Assembly (NCBI RefSeq): GCF_003725955.1
Contig: NZ_QIBZ01000006.1
Span: 62,001 to 126,000 of the forward strand
DNA from: Slackia isoflavoniconvertens
GTDB taxonomy: Bacteria; Actinomycetota; Coriobacteriia; Coriobacteriales; Eggerthellaceae
Direction of reading: 5' to 3'
DNA length: 64,000 nucleotides
This document shows, in pieces, positions 23,979 to 32,809 of the stretch (the first letter of the stretch is position 1; the number at the start of each line of letters is the position of its first letter). The position numbers were made by a program, and so were the translations under genes. Below the pieces are notes generated by a model. That model was not told where the DNA came from. It saw only the letters and a list, made by a program, of their open reading frames with translations, and made no database searches.

Positions 23979-25181
23979 ATGAACGAAACTGGCTCTGAAC
24001 TTCGCGGCTGGACGCGCCGCAATTTCTTGAAAGCTGCCGGCATCGCGGGATGCGCGATGCTTTTCCCCTGGCTGGCATACGCCGCCGAATCTGATGAGTT
24101 GAACGCGAAAGCCGACGAACTCGCCGCCTCTGCCGCCTCGAAGCAGGCCGAAGCCGACGAAATGAAGGCCAAGCTCGATTCTCTTCAAACGCAATACAAC
24201 GAAGCGCTCGAGCGCTATAACACCGCAAACGATGCCCATGAGGCTGCCGTTGCCGCCATGGATGCTGCGCAGCAGCGCATCGACGAGGCCCAATCGCTCA
24301 TCGAAAGCACGCGCAATCAGCTGGCCAAACGTGCGAATTCGATTTATCGCGAAGGCAGCATGAGCATGATCGACGTCATCTTCGGCTCCCAGTCGTTCGA
24401 CGACTTCGTTACCAACTGGGATTCTGTTGAGCGCATCAGCCAGCAAGATGCCGCATTGGTTCAGCAGAACAAAGACGCCAAGGCTGAAGCCGAGGCGGCC
24501 CATGCCGAATACTCCAAGCAGGAGAAGGTCGCGGCGGAAGAGCTCGCCAACGCCAAGGCCGCCAAAGAAGAGCTGGAAACCGCTCAGGCTGCCCTGCAGA
24601 AGCAGTATGACGACATGAACAGCGACATTTCCGCCATTCTTGCCGAGGCCGAGCAAACGCGCATGAGCGCCGAGGAGGCCAAAAAGAAGGAAGAGGAAGC
24701 TGCGGCGGCCGCCCAAAGGGCCATTCAGCAGAGCTCGTCAAGCTCCAGCTCGTTGAACGGCTCTTCCGCGAGCTATTCCGGCAGCGTTTCGGGCTGGGTG
24801 AACCCGGCTCCTGGCAAATACGTCACGAGTGGTTTTGGCTGGCGACCCTCCATTGGCGATTTCCACCAAGGTGTCGACCTCTCGAATTCTTACGAGCCCG
24901 TCTACTGCATGGCCGACGGTACCGTTACCACGGCTGGCTGGTTTGGCACGGGCGGCATCGCTGTTACGGTCGACCATGGCGGCGGTTTGGTAACGTGGTA
25001 CCTGCATAACTCCCAGGTGCTCGTATCGGTTGGTCAGCACGTTTCCGCTGGCCAGCAAATCTCGGTTTCCGGCAGTACGGGCTTTTCGACGGGTCCCCAC
25101 CTGCACTTCCAAATCAATACGGGGTGCAGCAATGGTGTAACGGGCACGGCCGTGAACCCGGCGGCCTATTTCGGCTGGTAG
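23979..25181 (+). CDS. Tat-exported coiled-coil M23 (LytM) endopeptidase-like protein
   Basis: A 400-residue secreted cell-wall protein. ATG 23979 follows AAGGAG. The N-terminus has a twin-arginine signal, GWTRRNFLKAAGIAGCAMLF, followed by PWLAYAAE. Residues about 40-270 are a heptad-rich coiled coil resembling EnvC and PcsB-like divisome regulators, then a serine-rich linker (SSSSSSLNGSSASYSGS). The C-terminal M23 domain holds HQGVDLSNSYEPVYCMADGT and HLHFQIN; the H-X3-D and H-X-H zinc motifs are intact, so it may be an active endopeptidase. Its likely role is cleaving peptidoglycan during division or activating an amidase. Confidence 0.9.
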   Translation: MNETGSELRGWTRRNFLKAAGIAGCAMLFPWLAYAAESDELNAKADELAASAASKQAEADEMKAKLDSLQTQYNEALERYNTANDAHEAAVAAMDAAQQRIDEAQSLIESTRNQLAKRANSIYREGSMSMIDVIFGSQSFDDFVTNWDSVERISQQDAALVQQNKDAKAEAEAAHAEYSKQEKVAAEELANAKAAKEELETAQAALQKQYDDMNSDISAILAEAEQTRMSAEEAKKKEEEAAAAAQRAIQQSSSSSSSLNGSSASYSGSVSGWVNPAPGKYVTSGFGWRPSIGDFHQGVDLSNSYEPVYCMADGTVTTAGWFGTGGIAVTVDHGGGLVTWYLHNSQVLVSVGQHVSAGQQISVSGSTGFSTGPHLHFQINTGCSNGVTGTAVNPAAYFGW

Positions 25182-25203
25182 AAACTCTCGAATGTGTCAT
25201 TTT

Positions 25204-25230
25204 GCGGGCGGCGTGCGGCCGCCCGCTTTC
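25204..25230 (+). terminator. GC-rich hairpin after the M23 gene
   Basis: GCGGGCGG (25204-25211) pairs with CCGCCCGC (25219-25226), followed by TTTC. The DUF512 gene starts 22 bases downstream. Confidence 0.6.
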
Positions 25231-25251
25231 GTATTGAGGAAAGGAGTGTGC

Positions 25252-26622
25252 ATGGCAGAGAGTCGCTATGTGCACGAATATCCGGGCGCTCCCGAAGGCG
25301 GCGGTGAAATCATCAGCGTTGCCGAAGGCTCGCCGTTCGACGACGCGGGCTTCACGCCGGGCTGTCGTATTCTTTCCGTCGACGGAAACTCCCTGCGTGA
25401 TGTGCTTGATTGGCGGTGGTATGCCGATGGCGAGGAAATCACCGTTGCGTATGTCGACACCGAAGGCGAGGCGGGCGAGGTCGACCTCTTCCGCGATGAG
25501 GGCGAAGATTGGGGCATCGAATTCGACGGCGCCGTATTCGATAAAATCAAAACGTGCCGCAATGCCTGCGTGTTCTGCTTCATGCGCCAGCTCCCCGAAG
25601 ACGCGCGCGCTTCGCTCGTGCTGCGCGATGACGATTGGCGCTTGAGCTTTCTGCAGGGCAATTTTGTCACGCTCACGAATTTGACCGAAGGCGATTTTGA
25701 GGAAATCGTCGAGCGCCATATCTCGCCTTTGCGCCTTTCGCTGCACTGCATCACGCCCGAGGTGCGCCGCAAAATGATCGGAAAGCATGCGCCGCATGGC
25801 ATTGAGATGCTCGAGAGGCTGCTCGATGCAGGCATCGAATTCGATGCTCAAATCGTGCTTACTCCGGGTTATAACGATGGCCTCGAACTGCAGAAAACGC
25901 TCACTTGGGCTTATATGCATCCTGGGATTCTGAATATCGGTATTGTGCCGCTTGGGTATACCAAGCACCAGCGCTCGTTCGAGAAGAGCTACAACGACGT
26001 CGATGCCGCACTTGATGTGATCGATACCGTGGAGCCTATGCAAAAGCATGCCTTGGCCGAGCGCGGCTTTCCGTGGGTGTATTTGGCTGATGAGTTTTAC
26101 TGCAATGCATATCCCGACAGCCTGCTTGAGCATCTTCCGCCCACCGAGCATTATGGCAACTTTGAGATGTTTGAAGACGGCATTGGCATTGTACGTACGT
26201 CGGTTGATGAATGGGAATCGTGCGCCGAACAACTCGAACATTTGGCCGAAGTGCTCGAAGAGGAAGACGCTCGCGTGTACTACATCTTCGGCGAGGCGCA
26301 GCGACCCTGCATGGCTCGTTTGATGGAAGAGGCTCCTACGAAGGGTCGCCTGGTACCGCTCGTAGTGAAGAATAACCACTTCGGCGGCAACGTCGACGTC
26401 ACCGGCCTTCTGTGCGGCTTTGACGTGGCCATGGCGATTCGCGGCATTTCCGCCCACGACTACGTGGTGCTTCCGAAAATCATGTTCAACTCCAACGGCT
26501 ATACGCTTGATGATATGACCGTGGACGATATTCGCGACACGTCGGGCGTGCCTGTGACCGTGGTATCATGCAGCGTGCCTGAATACCTTGCCGAAATCGA
26601 AGAACTGGTCGTTGGCTATTAG
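25252..26622 (+). CDS. DUF512 family protein with PDZ-like N-terminus and radical-SAM-like cysteines
   Basis: A 456-residue conserved protein of unknown function that is usually encoded just before der (EngA), as here. ATG 25252 follows AAAGGAG by 5 bases. The N-terminal about 80 residues form a PDZ-like fold (SVAEGSPFDDAGFTPGCRIL). Next is a cysteine motif KTCRNACVFCFMRQLPEDAR, with C-X3-C-X2-C spacing typical of radical SAM proteins. The central TIM-barrel-like part includes RLSLHCITPEVRRKMIGKHA. The C-terminal DUF512 part ends near VVSCSVPEYLAEIEELVVGY. The reaction is unknown. Confidence 0.88.
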   Translation: MAESRYVHEYPGAPEGGGEIISVAEGSPFDDAGFTPGCRILSVDGNSLRDVLDWRWYADGEEITVAYVDTEGEAGEVDLFRDEGEDWGIEFDGAVFDKIKTCRNACVFCFMRQLPEDARASLVLRDDDWRLSFLQGNFVTLTNLTEGDFEEIVERHISPLRLSLHCITPEVRRKMIGKHAPHGIEMLERLLDAGIEFDAQIVLTPGYNDGLELQKTLTWAYMHPGILNIGIVPLGYTKHQRSFEKSYNDVDAALDVIDTVEPMQKHALAERGFPWVYLADEFYCNAYPDSLLEHLPPTEHYGNFEMFEDGIGIVRTSVDEWESCAEQLEHLAEVLEEEDARVYYIFGEAQRPCMARLMEEAPTKGRLVPLVVKNNHFGGNVDVTGLLCGFDVAMAIRGISAHDYVVLPKIMFNSNGYTLDDMTVDDIRDTSGVPVTVVSCSVPEYLAEIEELVVGY

Positions 26623-26745
26623 GCGAAATTGCAAGTGTGTTGCGCTGGGCGCGATGCGGCCATGCCGCGAAGCGCCATGCGCCAGTCCGTGCCCGGCGCT
26701 CGGTTGGCGCTTATGTCGCAACCAACTATAGATTGAGGATCAACC

Positions 26746-28071
26746 ATGGCTTTACCTGTTGTTGCTATTGTGGGTCGCCCCAACGTGGGCAAGTCCACGC
26801 TTGTCAACCGCATTGCCCGTAAGAACGAGGCTATCGTTCACGAGATGCGCGGCGTCACGCGCGACCGCTCTTATCATGAGGCCGATTGGAATGGCGTGCA
26901 CTTCATGCTCATCGACACCGGCGGTATCGAGATGGGTGACGAGGACGCGTTCCAGAAATCCATTCGCGAACAGGCGTTTGCCGGCGCGAACGAGGCTGAC
27001 GTCGTGATTTTCCTCGTCGACGGTCGTACGGGCGCCACGCCCGACGACATTGAAGTGGCTCGCGTGCTGCGCAAAAGCGGTAAACCCGTGCTGCTCACGG
27101 TGAACAAGCTCGACAACCCCGATAAGGAAGACGAGGCCCTGTGGGAATTCTATAGCCTGGGCCTGGGCGACCCGCGTCCTATTTCGGCTTCGCATGGCCA
27201 CGGCACGGGCGACTTGCTCGACGAGGTCGTCGAAGAGCTCGCCAAACTTCCCGCGCATGAGGAAGTTGAGGAAGAAGAAATCATCAACGTCGCTATTATC
27301 GGCCGTCCGAATGCGGGCAAAAGCTCTCTTACGAACCGCCTTATCGGCGTTGACCGTTCTATCGTGAGCGATGTCGCTGGCACGACGCGTGACGCGATTG
27401 ATACCATGGTTGAGCACGACGGCAAGAAGTACAAGATTGTCGACACGGCAGGCTTGCGCGCCAAAAGCAAGATCGACCAAGATGTCGAATACTACAGCTT
27501 CGTTCGTGCGATGCGCGCCATCGACCGCGCTGACGTGTGCCTGCTCGTGATCGATGCCACGCTCGGACTGACCGACCAGGACCAAAAAGTTGCCGGCTAC
27601 GCGCAGGAACGCGGCTGCGCCATGGTGATTCTGCTCAATAAGCGCGACATCGTTGAGTCGGGCGAACAGCTCGAAGATCTGCGTGACCGCATTCATGACC
27701 GCATGATGTACGTGGGATATGCTCCTGTTATCAGCATTTCTGCGCTTACCGGCAAAGGCGTGCTGCGCATTTGGGATGCCATTGACAAGGCATACGATGC
27801 CTTCAGCCGTCAGGTATCCACAAGCAAACTCAATGCGTGGCTCGAGGGCGTGCGCGAATTCGGCCATACCGTGCGCAAGGGCAAGGCCGTTCTGAAGCTG
27901 AAGTACATGACGCAAACGCATATTTGCCCGCCCGAGTTCACGCTGTTCTGCAACCAGCCCGACCTGGTGCGCGAAAATGATAACTACCAGCGCTTCCTCG
28001 AGAACCGCTTCCGCGATACGTTCGATTTCGAGGGAACGCCCATTCGTTGGAAGTTCAAGAAGAAGGACTAG
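26746..28071 (+). CDS. der: Ribosome biogenesis GTPase Der (EngA)
   Basis: A double-GTPase needed for 50S assembly; 441 residues. The first G domain has GRPNVGKSTLVNRIARKN, DTGGIE and NKLD; the second has GRPNAGKSSLTNRLIGVDRS, DTAGLR and NKRD. The C-terminal KH-like domain (LKYMTQTHICPPEFTLFCNQ) completes the protein. It is separated from DUF512 by 123 bases with several short palindromes and no gene. plsY follows after 6 bases. Confidence 0.96.
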   Translation: MALPVVAIVGRPNVGKSTLVNRIARKNEAIVHEMRGVTRDRSYHEADWNGVHFMLIDTGGIEMGDEDAFQKSIREQAFAGANEADVVIFLVDGRTGATPDDIEVARVLRKSGKPVLLTVNKLDNPDKEDEALWEFYSLGLGDPRPISASHGHGTGDLLDEVVEELAKLPAHEEVEEEEIINVAIIGRPNAGKSSLTNRLIGVDRSIVSDVAGTTRDAIDTMVEHDGKKYKIVDTAGLRAKSKIDQDVEYYSFVRAMRAIDRADVCLLVIDATLGLTDQDQKVAGYAQERGCAMVILLNKRDIVESGEQLEDLRDRIHDRMMYVGYAPVISISALTGKGVLRIWDAIDKAYDAFSRQVSTSKLNAWLEGVREFGHTVRKGKAVLKLKYMTQTHICPPEFTLFCNQPDLVRENDNYQRFLENRFRDTFDFEGTPIRWKFKKKD

Positions 28072-28077
28072 CGGAAC

Positions 28078-28713
28078 ATGATAGATGCATTGGTCGCGCT
28101 TGGCGTGTTTGTCGCGGCGTTTTTGCTCGGCTCAATTCCTTGGGGTCTCATTATTTCCAAGGTGTTTTACCACACCGATATTCGCGAGCATGGCAGCGGC
28201 AACATTGGCACCACGAACGCCATGCGCACGATGGGCAAAAAGGGAGGCGCCGCGGTATTCTTGCTCGATTTCGGCAAGGGCATCGCGTCGGGCTTCATTG
28301 GCATGGGTGCGACGTCGTTTTTGACGGGCAGCTTCGTGAGTTATGAAACCCTGCTTGGCATAGCGACGATGGGTTGCACCTTGGGCCATATTTTCAGCCC
28401 ATGGCTGGGCTTTCACGGCGGCAAGGGCATCGCTGTGGCCATTGGCGCATTGTTCGTGTGCTGGGGGCCTGCGGCGGCATGCATCGAGCTGTTCGGCATT
28501 TTTGCCGTGCTCGTCGCGCTTACGCGCTATGTTTCGGTGGGTTCCATCGCATCCGCGGCGCTGTGTCCGGTTATCGCATGCTTTCTGTTCTGGGGCGATT
28601 GGGGCGCTATTGCGTGCTATTTCGTCACGGGCATGACTGTTGTGTGGGCCCATCGTGGCAACATTGAGCGTTTGCGCGCGGGCAATGAGCGTCGCGTGGG
28701 TTCGAAAAAATAA
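28078..28713 (+). CDS. plsY: Glycerol-3-phosphate acyltransferase PlsY
   Basis: A membrane enzyme transferring acyl from acyl-phosphate to glycerol-3-phosphate; 211 residues with five or more hydrophobic segments. The family motifs are GSIPWGLIISKVFYHTDIRE (motif 1), HGSGNIGTTNAMRTMGKKGG (motif 2) and the LGHIFSPWLGFHGGKGIAVA stretch (motif 3). The next gene downstream, gpsA, makes its substrate, so the two form a phospholipid unit with a terminator-like hairpin between them. Confidence 0.95.
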   Translation: MIDALVALGVFVAAFLLGSIPWGLIISKVFYHTDIREHGSGNIGTTNAMRTMGKKGGAAVFLLDFGKGIASGFIGMGATSFLTGSFVSYETLLGIATMGCTLGHIFSPWLGFHGGKGIAVAIGALFVCWGPAAACIELFGIFAVLVALTRYVSVGSIASAALCPVIACFLFWGDWGAIACYFVTGMTVVWAHRGNIERLRAGNERRVGSKK

Positions 28714-28716
28714 TGG

Positions 28717-28744
28717 TTCGCCGTTCTAACGAACGGCGAATTTT
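28717..28744 (+). terminator. Terminator after plsY
   Basis: TTCGCCGTTC and GAACGGCGAA form a perfect 10-bp stem with a TAAC loop, followed by TTTTG. Confidence 0.75.
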
Positions 28745-28905
28745 GCCGACGCTGCAAGCGGGCGATGCACTGCGTCTTGGCCTTTCGATCTTCGTCTCGC
28801 GTAGCGCTGCTATGCGGCTTCTCGATTTCAGGCCATTCTGCAGCAGCTCGTTCACTATCACCGACTTTTGGTCGGCTGTGCAGTTTTCTTTTGTTGGGAG
28901 TCGAT

Positions 28906-29901
28906 ATGAAGGTTTCAGTTATTGGCGCTGGTTCGTGGGGCACGGCGCTTGCGCATGTTCTGGGGCTTGGCGGCAACGACGTTGCGCTGTGGGCGCGCAA
29001 GCAGGAAGTGTGTGACGGCGTAAACGAACGTCACGAAAATCCGCGTTATCTCATTGGCTGTAAGATTGATTCCCGCGTGAAGGCATCGACGAGTTTCGAG
29101 GAAGTGCTTTCCGGCGCATCCGCCGTGGTTATTGTGACCCCTTCGGCTGTGATTCGCCAAACGTGCGCGAACATTGCGCCGTTCGTCGACGGTGACACCC
29201 CTATCGTGGTGTGCTGCAAGGGCGTGGAAGAGGGGAGCGGCCTCGTTCCGGTCGAGGTACTCGAAGCCGAGTTGGGCAATGCGAGCCGCCTGGCGGCGCT
29301 CGCTGGCCCCAACCATGCCGAAGAAGTGATTCTGGGCATTCCTGCCGGCACGGTGATTGCCTCACAAAGTGAGCAGACTGCCCGCTTTTTCCAAGGGCTT
29401 TTCGCCACTGAAGCATTTCGCACCTACATCAGCGAAGACGTGATTGGCGTTGAGGTGTGCGCGGCGGCAAAAAATGTGATCGCCATTGCATGCGGCCTGT
29501 CGTATGGCATGGGATATGGCGACAATACAGCGTCGCTTTTGATGACGCGTGGTCTGGCGGAAATGAGCCGCTTGGTCGCCGCGTGCGGCGGTATGCCCAT
29601 GACGTGCTTGGGCCTGGCGGGTGTGGGCGACCTCATTGCTACGTGCACGAGCGAGCATTCACGTAATCGCACGTTCGGCTATCGTCTGGCCCAGGGCACA
29701 ACGCTTGAGCGGTATAAAGCCGAAACCCATATGGTGGTCGAAGGCGCACTTGCGTGTCGCACGCTCATGTCGCTCGCCGAATCGGTGGGGGTTGAGCTGC
29801 CTATTGCCGAAACCGTGCGTCGTGTGGTGTGGGAAGGCTCTAATTTGGAGCTGGCTGCTGCGCAGTTGTTCGGTCGCGAATTGAAGCCAGAGTTCTATTA
29901 A
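28906..29901 (+). CDS. gpsA: NAD(P)-dependent glycerol-3-phosphate dehydrogenase
   Basis: Reduces DHAP to sn-glycerol-3-phosphate for phospholipids; 331 residues. ATG 28906, with GGGAG upstream, gives the expected Rossmann opening KVSVIGAGSWGTALAHVLGL. Later signatures are ALAGPNHAEEVILGIPAGTV, then EVCAAAKNVIAIACGLSYGM around the catalytic Lys, and AGVGDLIATCTSEHSRNRTF. Between plsY and gpsA are 192 bases with a terminator and a short CCGAC-TTTT-GTCGG hairpin. Confidence 0.96.
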   Translation: MKVSVIGAGSWGTALAHVLGLGGNDVALWARKQEVCDGVNERHENPRYLIGCKIDSRVKASTSFEEVLSGASAVVIVTPSAVIRQTCANIAPFVDGDTPIVVCCKGVEEGSGLVPVEVLEAELGNASRLAALAGPNHAEEVILGIPAGTVIASQSEQTARFFQGLFATEAFRTYISEDVIGVEVCAAAKNVIAIACGLSYGMGYGDNTASLLMTRGLAEMSRLVAACGGMPMTCLGLAGVGDLIATCTSEHSRNRTFGYRLAQGTTLERYKAETHMVVEGALACRTLMSLAESVGVELPIAETVRRVVWEGSNLELAAAQLFGRELKPEFY

Positions 29902-30104
29902 GCCGGTTTAAGGCAAGACGGCGAAAGAGGGGCGGTTCCAAAAGATGCAAGAATGAGCCCCTCGGTACATTCAGCGTGCGTATGGCGGAATGAATGAGAC
30001 GGATGATTCCTAGGGCAAATTTAGATCGCCTCGGGCGCTGCCCGCATCGTTTTATCGGGACGAGTTGAAGCATAATCGTGCCGCCCGATTGAATTGAAGC
30101 AAAA

Positions 30105-30137
30105 GAAAAGGCGCAGCCAAAGCTGCGCCTTTGTGTT
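30105..30137. terminator. Bidirectional terminator between gpsA and pyrE
   Basis: GGCGCAGC (30110-30117) and GCTGCGCC (30122-30129) form an 8-bp stem with a CAAA loop, with AAAAG on the left and TTTGTGTTTTT on the right, so it can act in both directions. It lies 13 bases beyond the pyrE stop. The preceding 200 bases after gpsA show no gene. Confidence 0.85.
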
Positions 30138-30150
30138 TTTGCGCCGAGTG

Positions 30151-30834
30151 CTATTCTTTTGCGCCGTACTGCTCGTAGTACTTGTCGATGGCGGCCTTGA
30201 TATCGTCGTTGATGACGACCTTGCCGTCGATTTCGTGGTTGTACAGAGTTTCGGTCACTTCCGCCATGCTCACGATGCTGGCTACGGGGAAGCCGTACTT
30301 CGTCTGGATTTCCTTCTGCGCGGTGGTTACGCCGCCCTTGCCGACTTCCATGCGATTAAGAGACACGATAAGGCCTTTGACCTCGACGTTTGCAGCGCCC
30401 GTCACAATGGGGTAGGTCTCGTCGATCGACTTGCCCGACGTGGTCACGTCTTCGACCATGATCACGCGGTCGCCGTCGTTGAGGGTCGCGCCCAACAGGT
30501 TGCCCGCGTCAGCGCCGTGGTCTTTGGCCTCTTTGCGGTTGCAGCAGTAGCGCACCTCTTTGCCATAGAGTTCTTGCAGCGCGATGGCGGTCACGACGGC
30601 CAGCGGAATGCCCTTGTAGGCAGGGCCGAACACGACGTCGAAATCGAGGCCGAAGTTGTCATGAATGGCCTTGGCGTAGTACTCGCCCAGGCGCTTGAGC
30701 TGCTCGCCCGTTACGTAGGCGCCCGCATTCATGAAGAACGGTGACTTGCGGCCGCTTTTTAGAGTGAACTCGCCGAATTTGAGCACATCGCTTTCAACCA
30801 TGAACTCGATGAATTCGCGTTTGTAATCTTCCAT
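30151..30834 (-). CDS. pyrE: Orotate phosphoribosyltransferase
   Basis: Makes OMP from orotate and PRPP in pyrimidine synthesis; 227 residues. ATG at 30834. The substrate segment TLKSGRKSPFFMNAGAYVTG is characteristic, as is VVFGPAYKGIPLAV, and the PRPP-binding motif is RVIMVEDVTTSGKSIDE. The other pyr genes are not in this window. It is divergent from the aminotransferase gene, sharing a 169-base intergenic region. Confidence 0.95.
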   Translation of the reverse strand: MEDYKREFIEFMVESDVLKFGEFTLKSGRKSPFFMNAGAYVTGEQLKRLGEYYAKAIHDNFGLDFDVVFGPAYKGIPLAVVTAIALQELYGKEVRYCCNRKEAKDHGADAGNLLGATLNDGDRVIMVEDVTTSGKSIDETYPIVTGAANVEVKGLIVSLNRMEVGKGGVTTAQKEIQTKYGFPVASIVSMAEVTETLYNHEIDGKVVINDDIKAAIDKYYEQYGAKE

Positions 30835-31003
30835 TCCGCTGAACTCCTTCGATTCGCGCCCGGCCCCAACGGCTGGGCTATAAACTATTCGCCATGATAC
30901 CCGATTTGGTTCTATAATCGGCAGCGTTTAGCGTAAGGGCCGCAAAAGGCCATCGTCTGCGCGGTTTTTTGCTGCGGGGCGGTTTGTGACGGAAGGCGAT
31001 AGT

Positions 31004-32362
31004 ATGGGCGATTTCATCAAACAAGACGTGTGTAAGCAATGGGTTGAGCGTGACAAGAAGGTGATTGCACCATGCCAGCACCTGTCATATTTTCCACTGG
31101 CGGTTGACCGTGCGAAAGATTCCACAGTAGTCGACACCGACGGCAACGAGTTCATCGACTTTCTCACGAGCGCTTCCTCGCTGAACTTGGGTAGCTGCAA
31201 CGAGCACATTACCGCGGGCATTCAGGAGCAGCTGGCGAAGTGTACGCAGTACACCGCGGCATACACGTACAGCCCTGCGACGATTGAGTATGCCGAGCGC
31301 CTGTGCTCGGTGTTTCCCGGTCGCCCCGCCGAAGACGTGCGCATCGCGTTTGGCAACTGCGGTTCCGACTGCAACGACGCTGCGGTGAAATTTGCTCGCG
31401 CCTATACCGGCCGCCGGAAGATTATCACGTTCATCAACGCGTATCATGGCTCTACGTACGGCTCCATTGCGCTTTCGTGCGTTACCACTCGCATGGCGTC
31501 GAAAATGGGCCCGTTCATGGGCGATATCTACCATTTCCCGTTCTACGGCTCCGAAGCGCCCGACATGCCCGCCGAGTGGTATGTGAAAGAAATTCAAGAG
31601 GCGTTCGACACGTATTTGCCCGCCGAAGAGGTGGCTGCGGTCATCATTGAGCCCGTGCAGGGCGACGGCGGCTTGAATTTGGCGAACGACAAGTTCATGC
31701 ATGCGCTCTATGCTCTATGCAAAAAGCACGGTATTCTGTTTATTTCCGAAGAAGTACAGCAGGCGTTTTGGCGTGACGGCCATTGGTTTGGCATCGAATA
31801 CTTCGATGGCATCGTGCCCGATGGCGTCATCATGGGCAAATCGGTGGGCGCGAGCCTTACTTTGGGCGCGTTTATGGCCCGCAAAGACATTATGGAGAGC
31901 CTGCCTGCGCCGGCGCACCTGTTCACGCTTGGCGGCAACGCCATCGCGTGTGCGGCCGGTTGTGCGGCGTTCGACTATTACCAAACCGATGAATTCCAGG
32001 GTATTTTGAAGCGAAACGAACGCGTGATGCTCGAGCTGCTCGAGCAGACGATGGCCGACCATCCCAACACGATCGGCTTCATTCGCGGCGTGGGCATGTC
32101 TCGCGGCTTGGCTGTGGTGAAGAAGAGCGAAGACGGCTCCATGGAGGCCGACACCACGGGCACGTTTAAAATCGTGTATCGCTCTTACGAGTTGGGTTTG
32201 CTCATGATTTCGGTCGCCGACAATATTTTGCGCATTCAGCCGCCGCTTAATATCACCGAGGAAGAATTGCGCCGCGGCTTCGCGATTGCCAATCAGGCGA
32301 TTTCGGAATATGAAGCGGGCGAGATTTCGGATGACGTGCTCGTAAACCAAGCGGGTTGGTAA
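31004..32362 (+). CDS. Class III (omega-type) PLP-dependent aminotransferase
   Basis: A 452-residue fold-type I aminotransferase. ATG 31004 was chosen because GGAAGG lies 7 bases upstream; GTG 30986 is also in frame. Fold markers are GNCGSDCNDAAVKFARAYTG (phosphate region), INAYHGSTYGSIALS, and AVIIEPVQGDGGLNLANDKF. The probable Schiff-base Lys is in VIMGKSVGASLTLGAF. In the usual motif DEVQ, the Asp that contacts the pyridine nitrogen is replaced: the gene reads SEEVQQAF. The substrate is not identifiable; relatives act on 4-aminobutyrate, ornithine, diaminobutyrate or beta-alanine. A TATAAT at 30913-30918 may be its -10. The neighbours (pyrE, tRNA, deaminases) do not indicate a pathway. Confidence 0.85.
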   Translation: MGDFIKQDVCKQWVERDKKVIAPCQHLSYFPLAVDRAKDSTVVDTDGNEFIDFLTSASSLNLGSCNEHITAGIQEQLAKCTQYTAAYTYSPATIEYAERLCSVFPGRPAEDVRIAFGNCGSDCNDAAVKFARAYTGRRKIITFINAYHGSTYGSIALSCVTTRMASKMGPFMGDIYHFPFYGSEAPDMPAEWYVKEIQEAFDTYLPAEEVAAVIIEPVQGDGGLNLANDKFMHALYALCKKHGILFISEEVQQAFWRDGHWFGIEYFDGIVPDGVIMGKSVGASLTLGAFMARKDIMESLPAPAHLFTLGGNAIACAAGCAAFDYYQTDEFQGILKRNERVMLELLEQTMADHPNTIGFIRGVGMSRGLAVVKKSEDGSMEADTTGTFKIVYRSYELGLLMISVADNILRIQPPLNITEEELRRGFAIANQAISEYEAGEISDDVLVNQAGW

Positions 32363-32402
32363 TCGTTGGCGTGCCTTTTTGGTTCAAGCGAAAGTTTTTC
32401 AG

Positions 32403-32449
32403 AAAAGTTGAAAATAACGCTTGCACGGCATGGAAGAGATGCGTATACT
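32403..32449 (+). promoter_or_regulatory. tRNA-Pro promoter
   Basis: TTGCAC (32421-32426) and TATACT (32444-32449) lie 17 bases apart, about 38 bases before tRNA-Pro. The preceding A/T-rich block is identical to the one before tRNA-Val at 11566-11587. Confidence 0.8.
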
Positions 32450-32486
32450 AACGTCTTGCGTTTGAGCGAAGAGCTCGAAATCGCAA

Positions 32487-32563
<77 letters not shown>

Positions 32564-32573
32564 GCTAATTAGA

Positions 32574-32609
32574 GCAGGTCAGAAGGTAAAACTTCTGGCC
32601 TGCTTTTTT
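32574..32609 (+). terminator. Terminator of tRNA-Pro
   Basis: GCAGGTCAGAAG pairs with CTTCTGGCCTGC (one G-U) around GTAAAA, followed by six T. Confidence 0.9.
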
Positions 32610-32809
32610 GTTTCGTTTTTATTCATCATCGTTGTCTCGCCCTTTTCTCCGGGGCGTTTTCCTCTCGGCATTGTATATGCTCGAAACAATCTGTAAAAAA
32701 CAAGGCTTCAAGTGGGAAAGCATTTCTTTCTTTTGAACAAAAAACTCGCTCGCTGGGTGTTACATTGCTCAATGCAGTTGCAAGAGCGGTTTTTTGAAAG
32801 GAATGGCAC

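Noticed and set aside
26623-26745. Palindrome-rich gap between DUF512 and der
   Set aside because: Short GC-rich complementarities (GCGGC-CAT-GCCGC and others) exist, but neither conserved block of the palindromic element family is present, so I do not count it as a copy.
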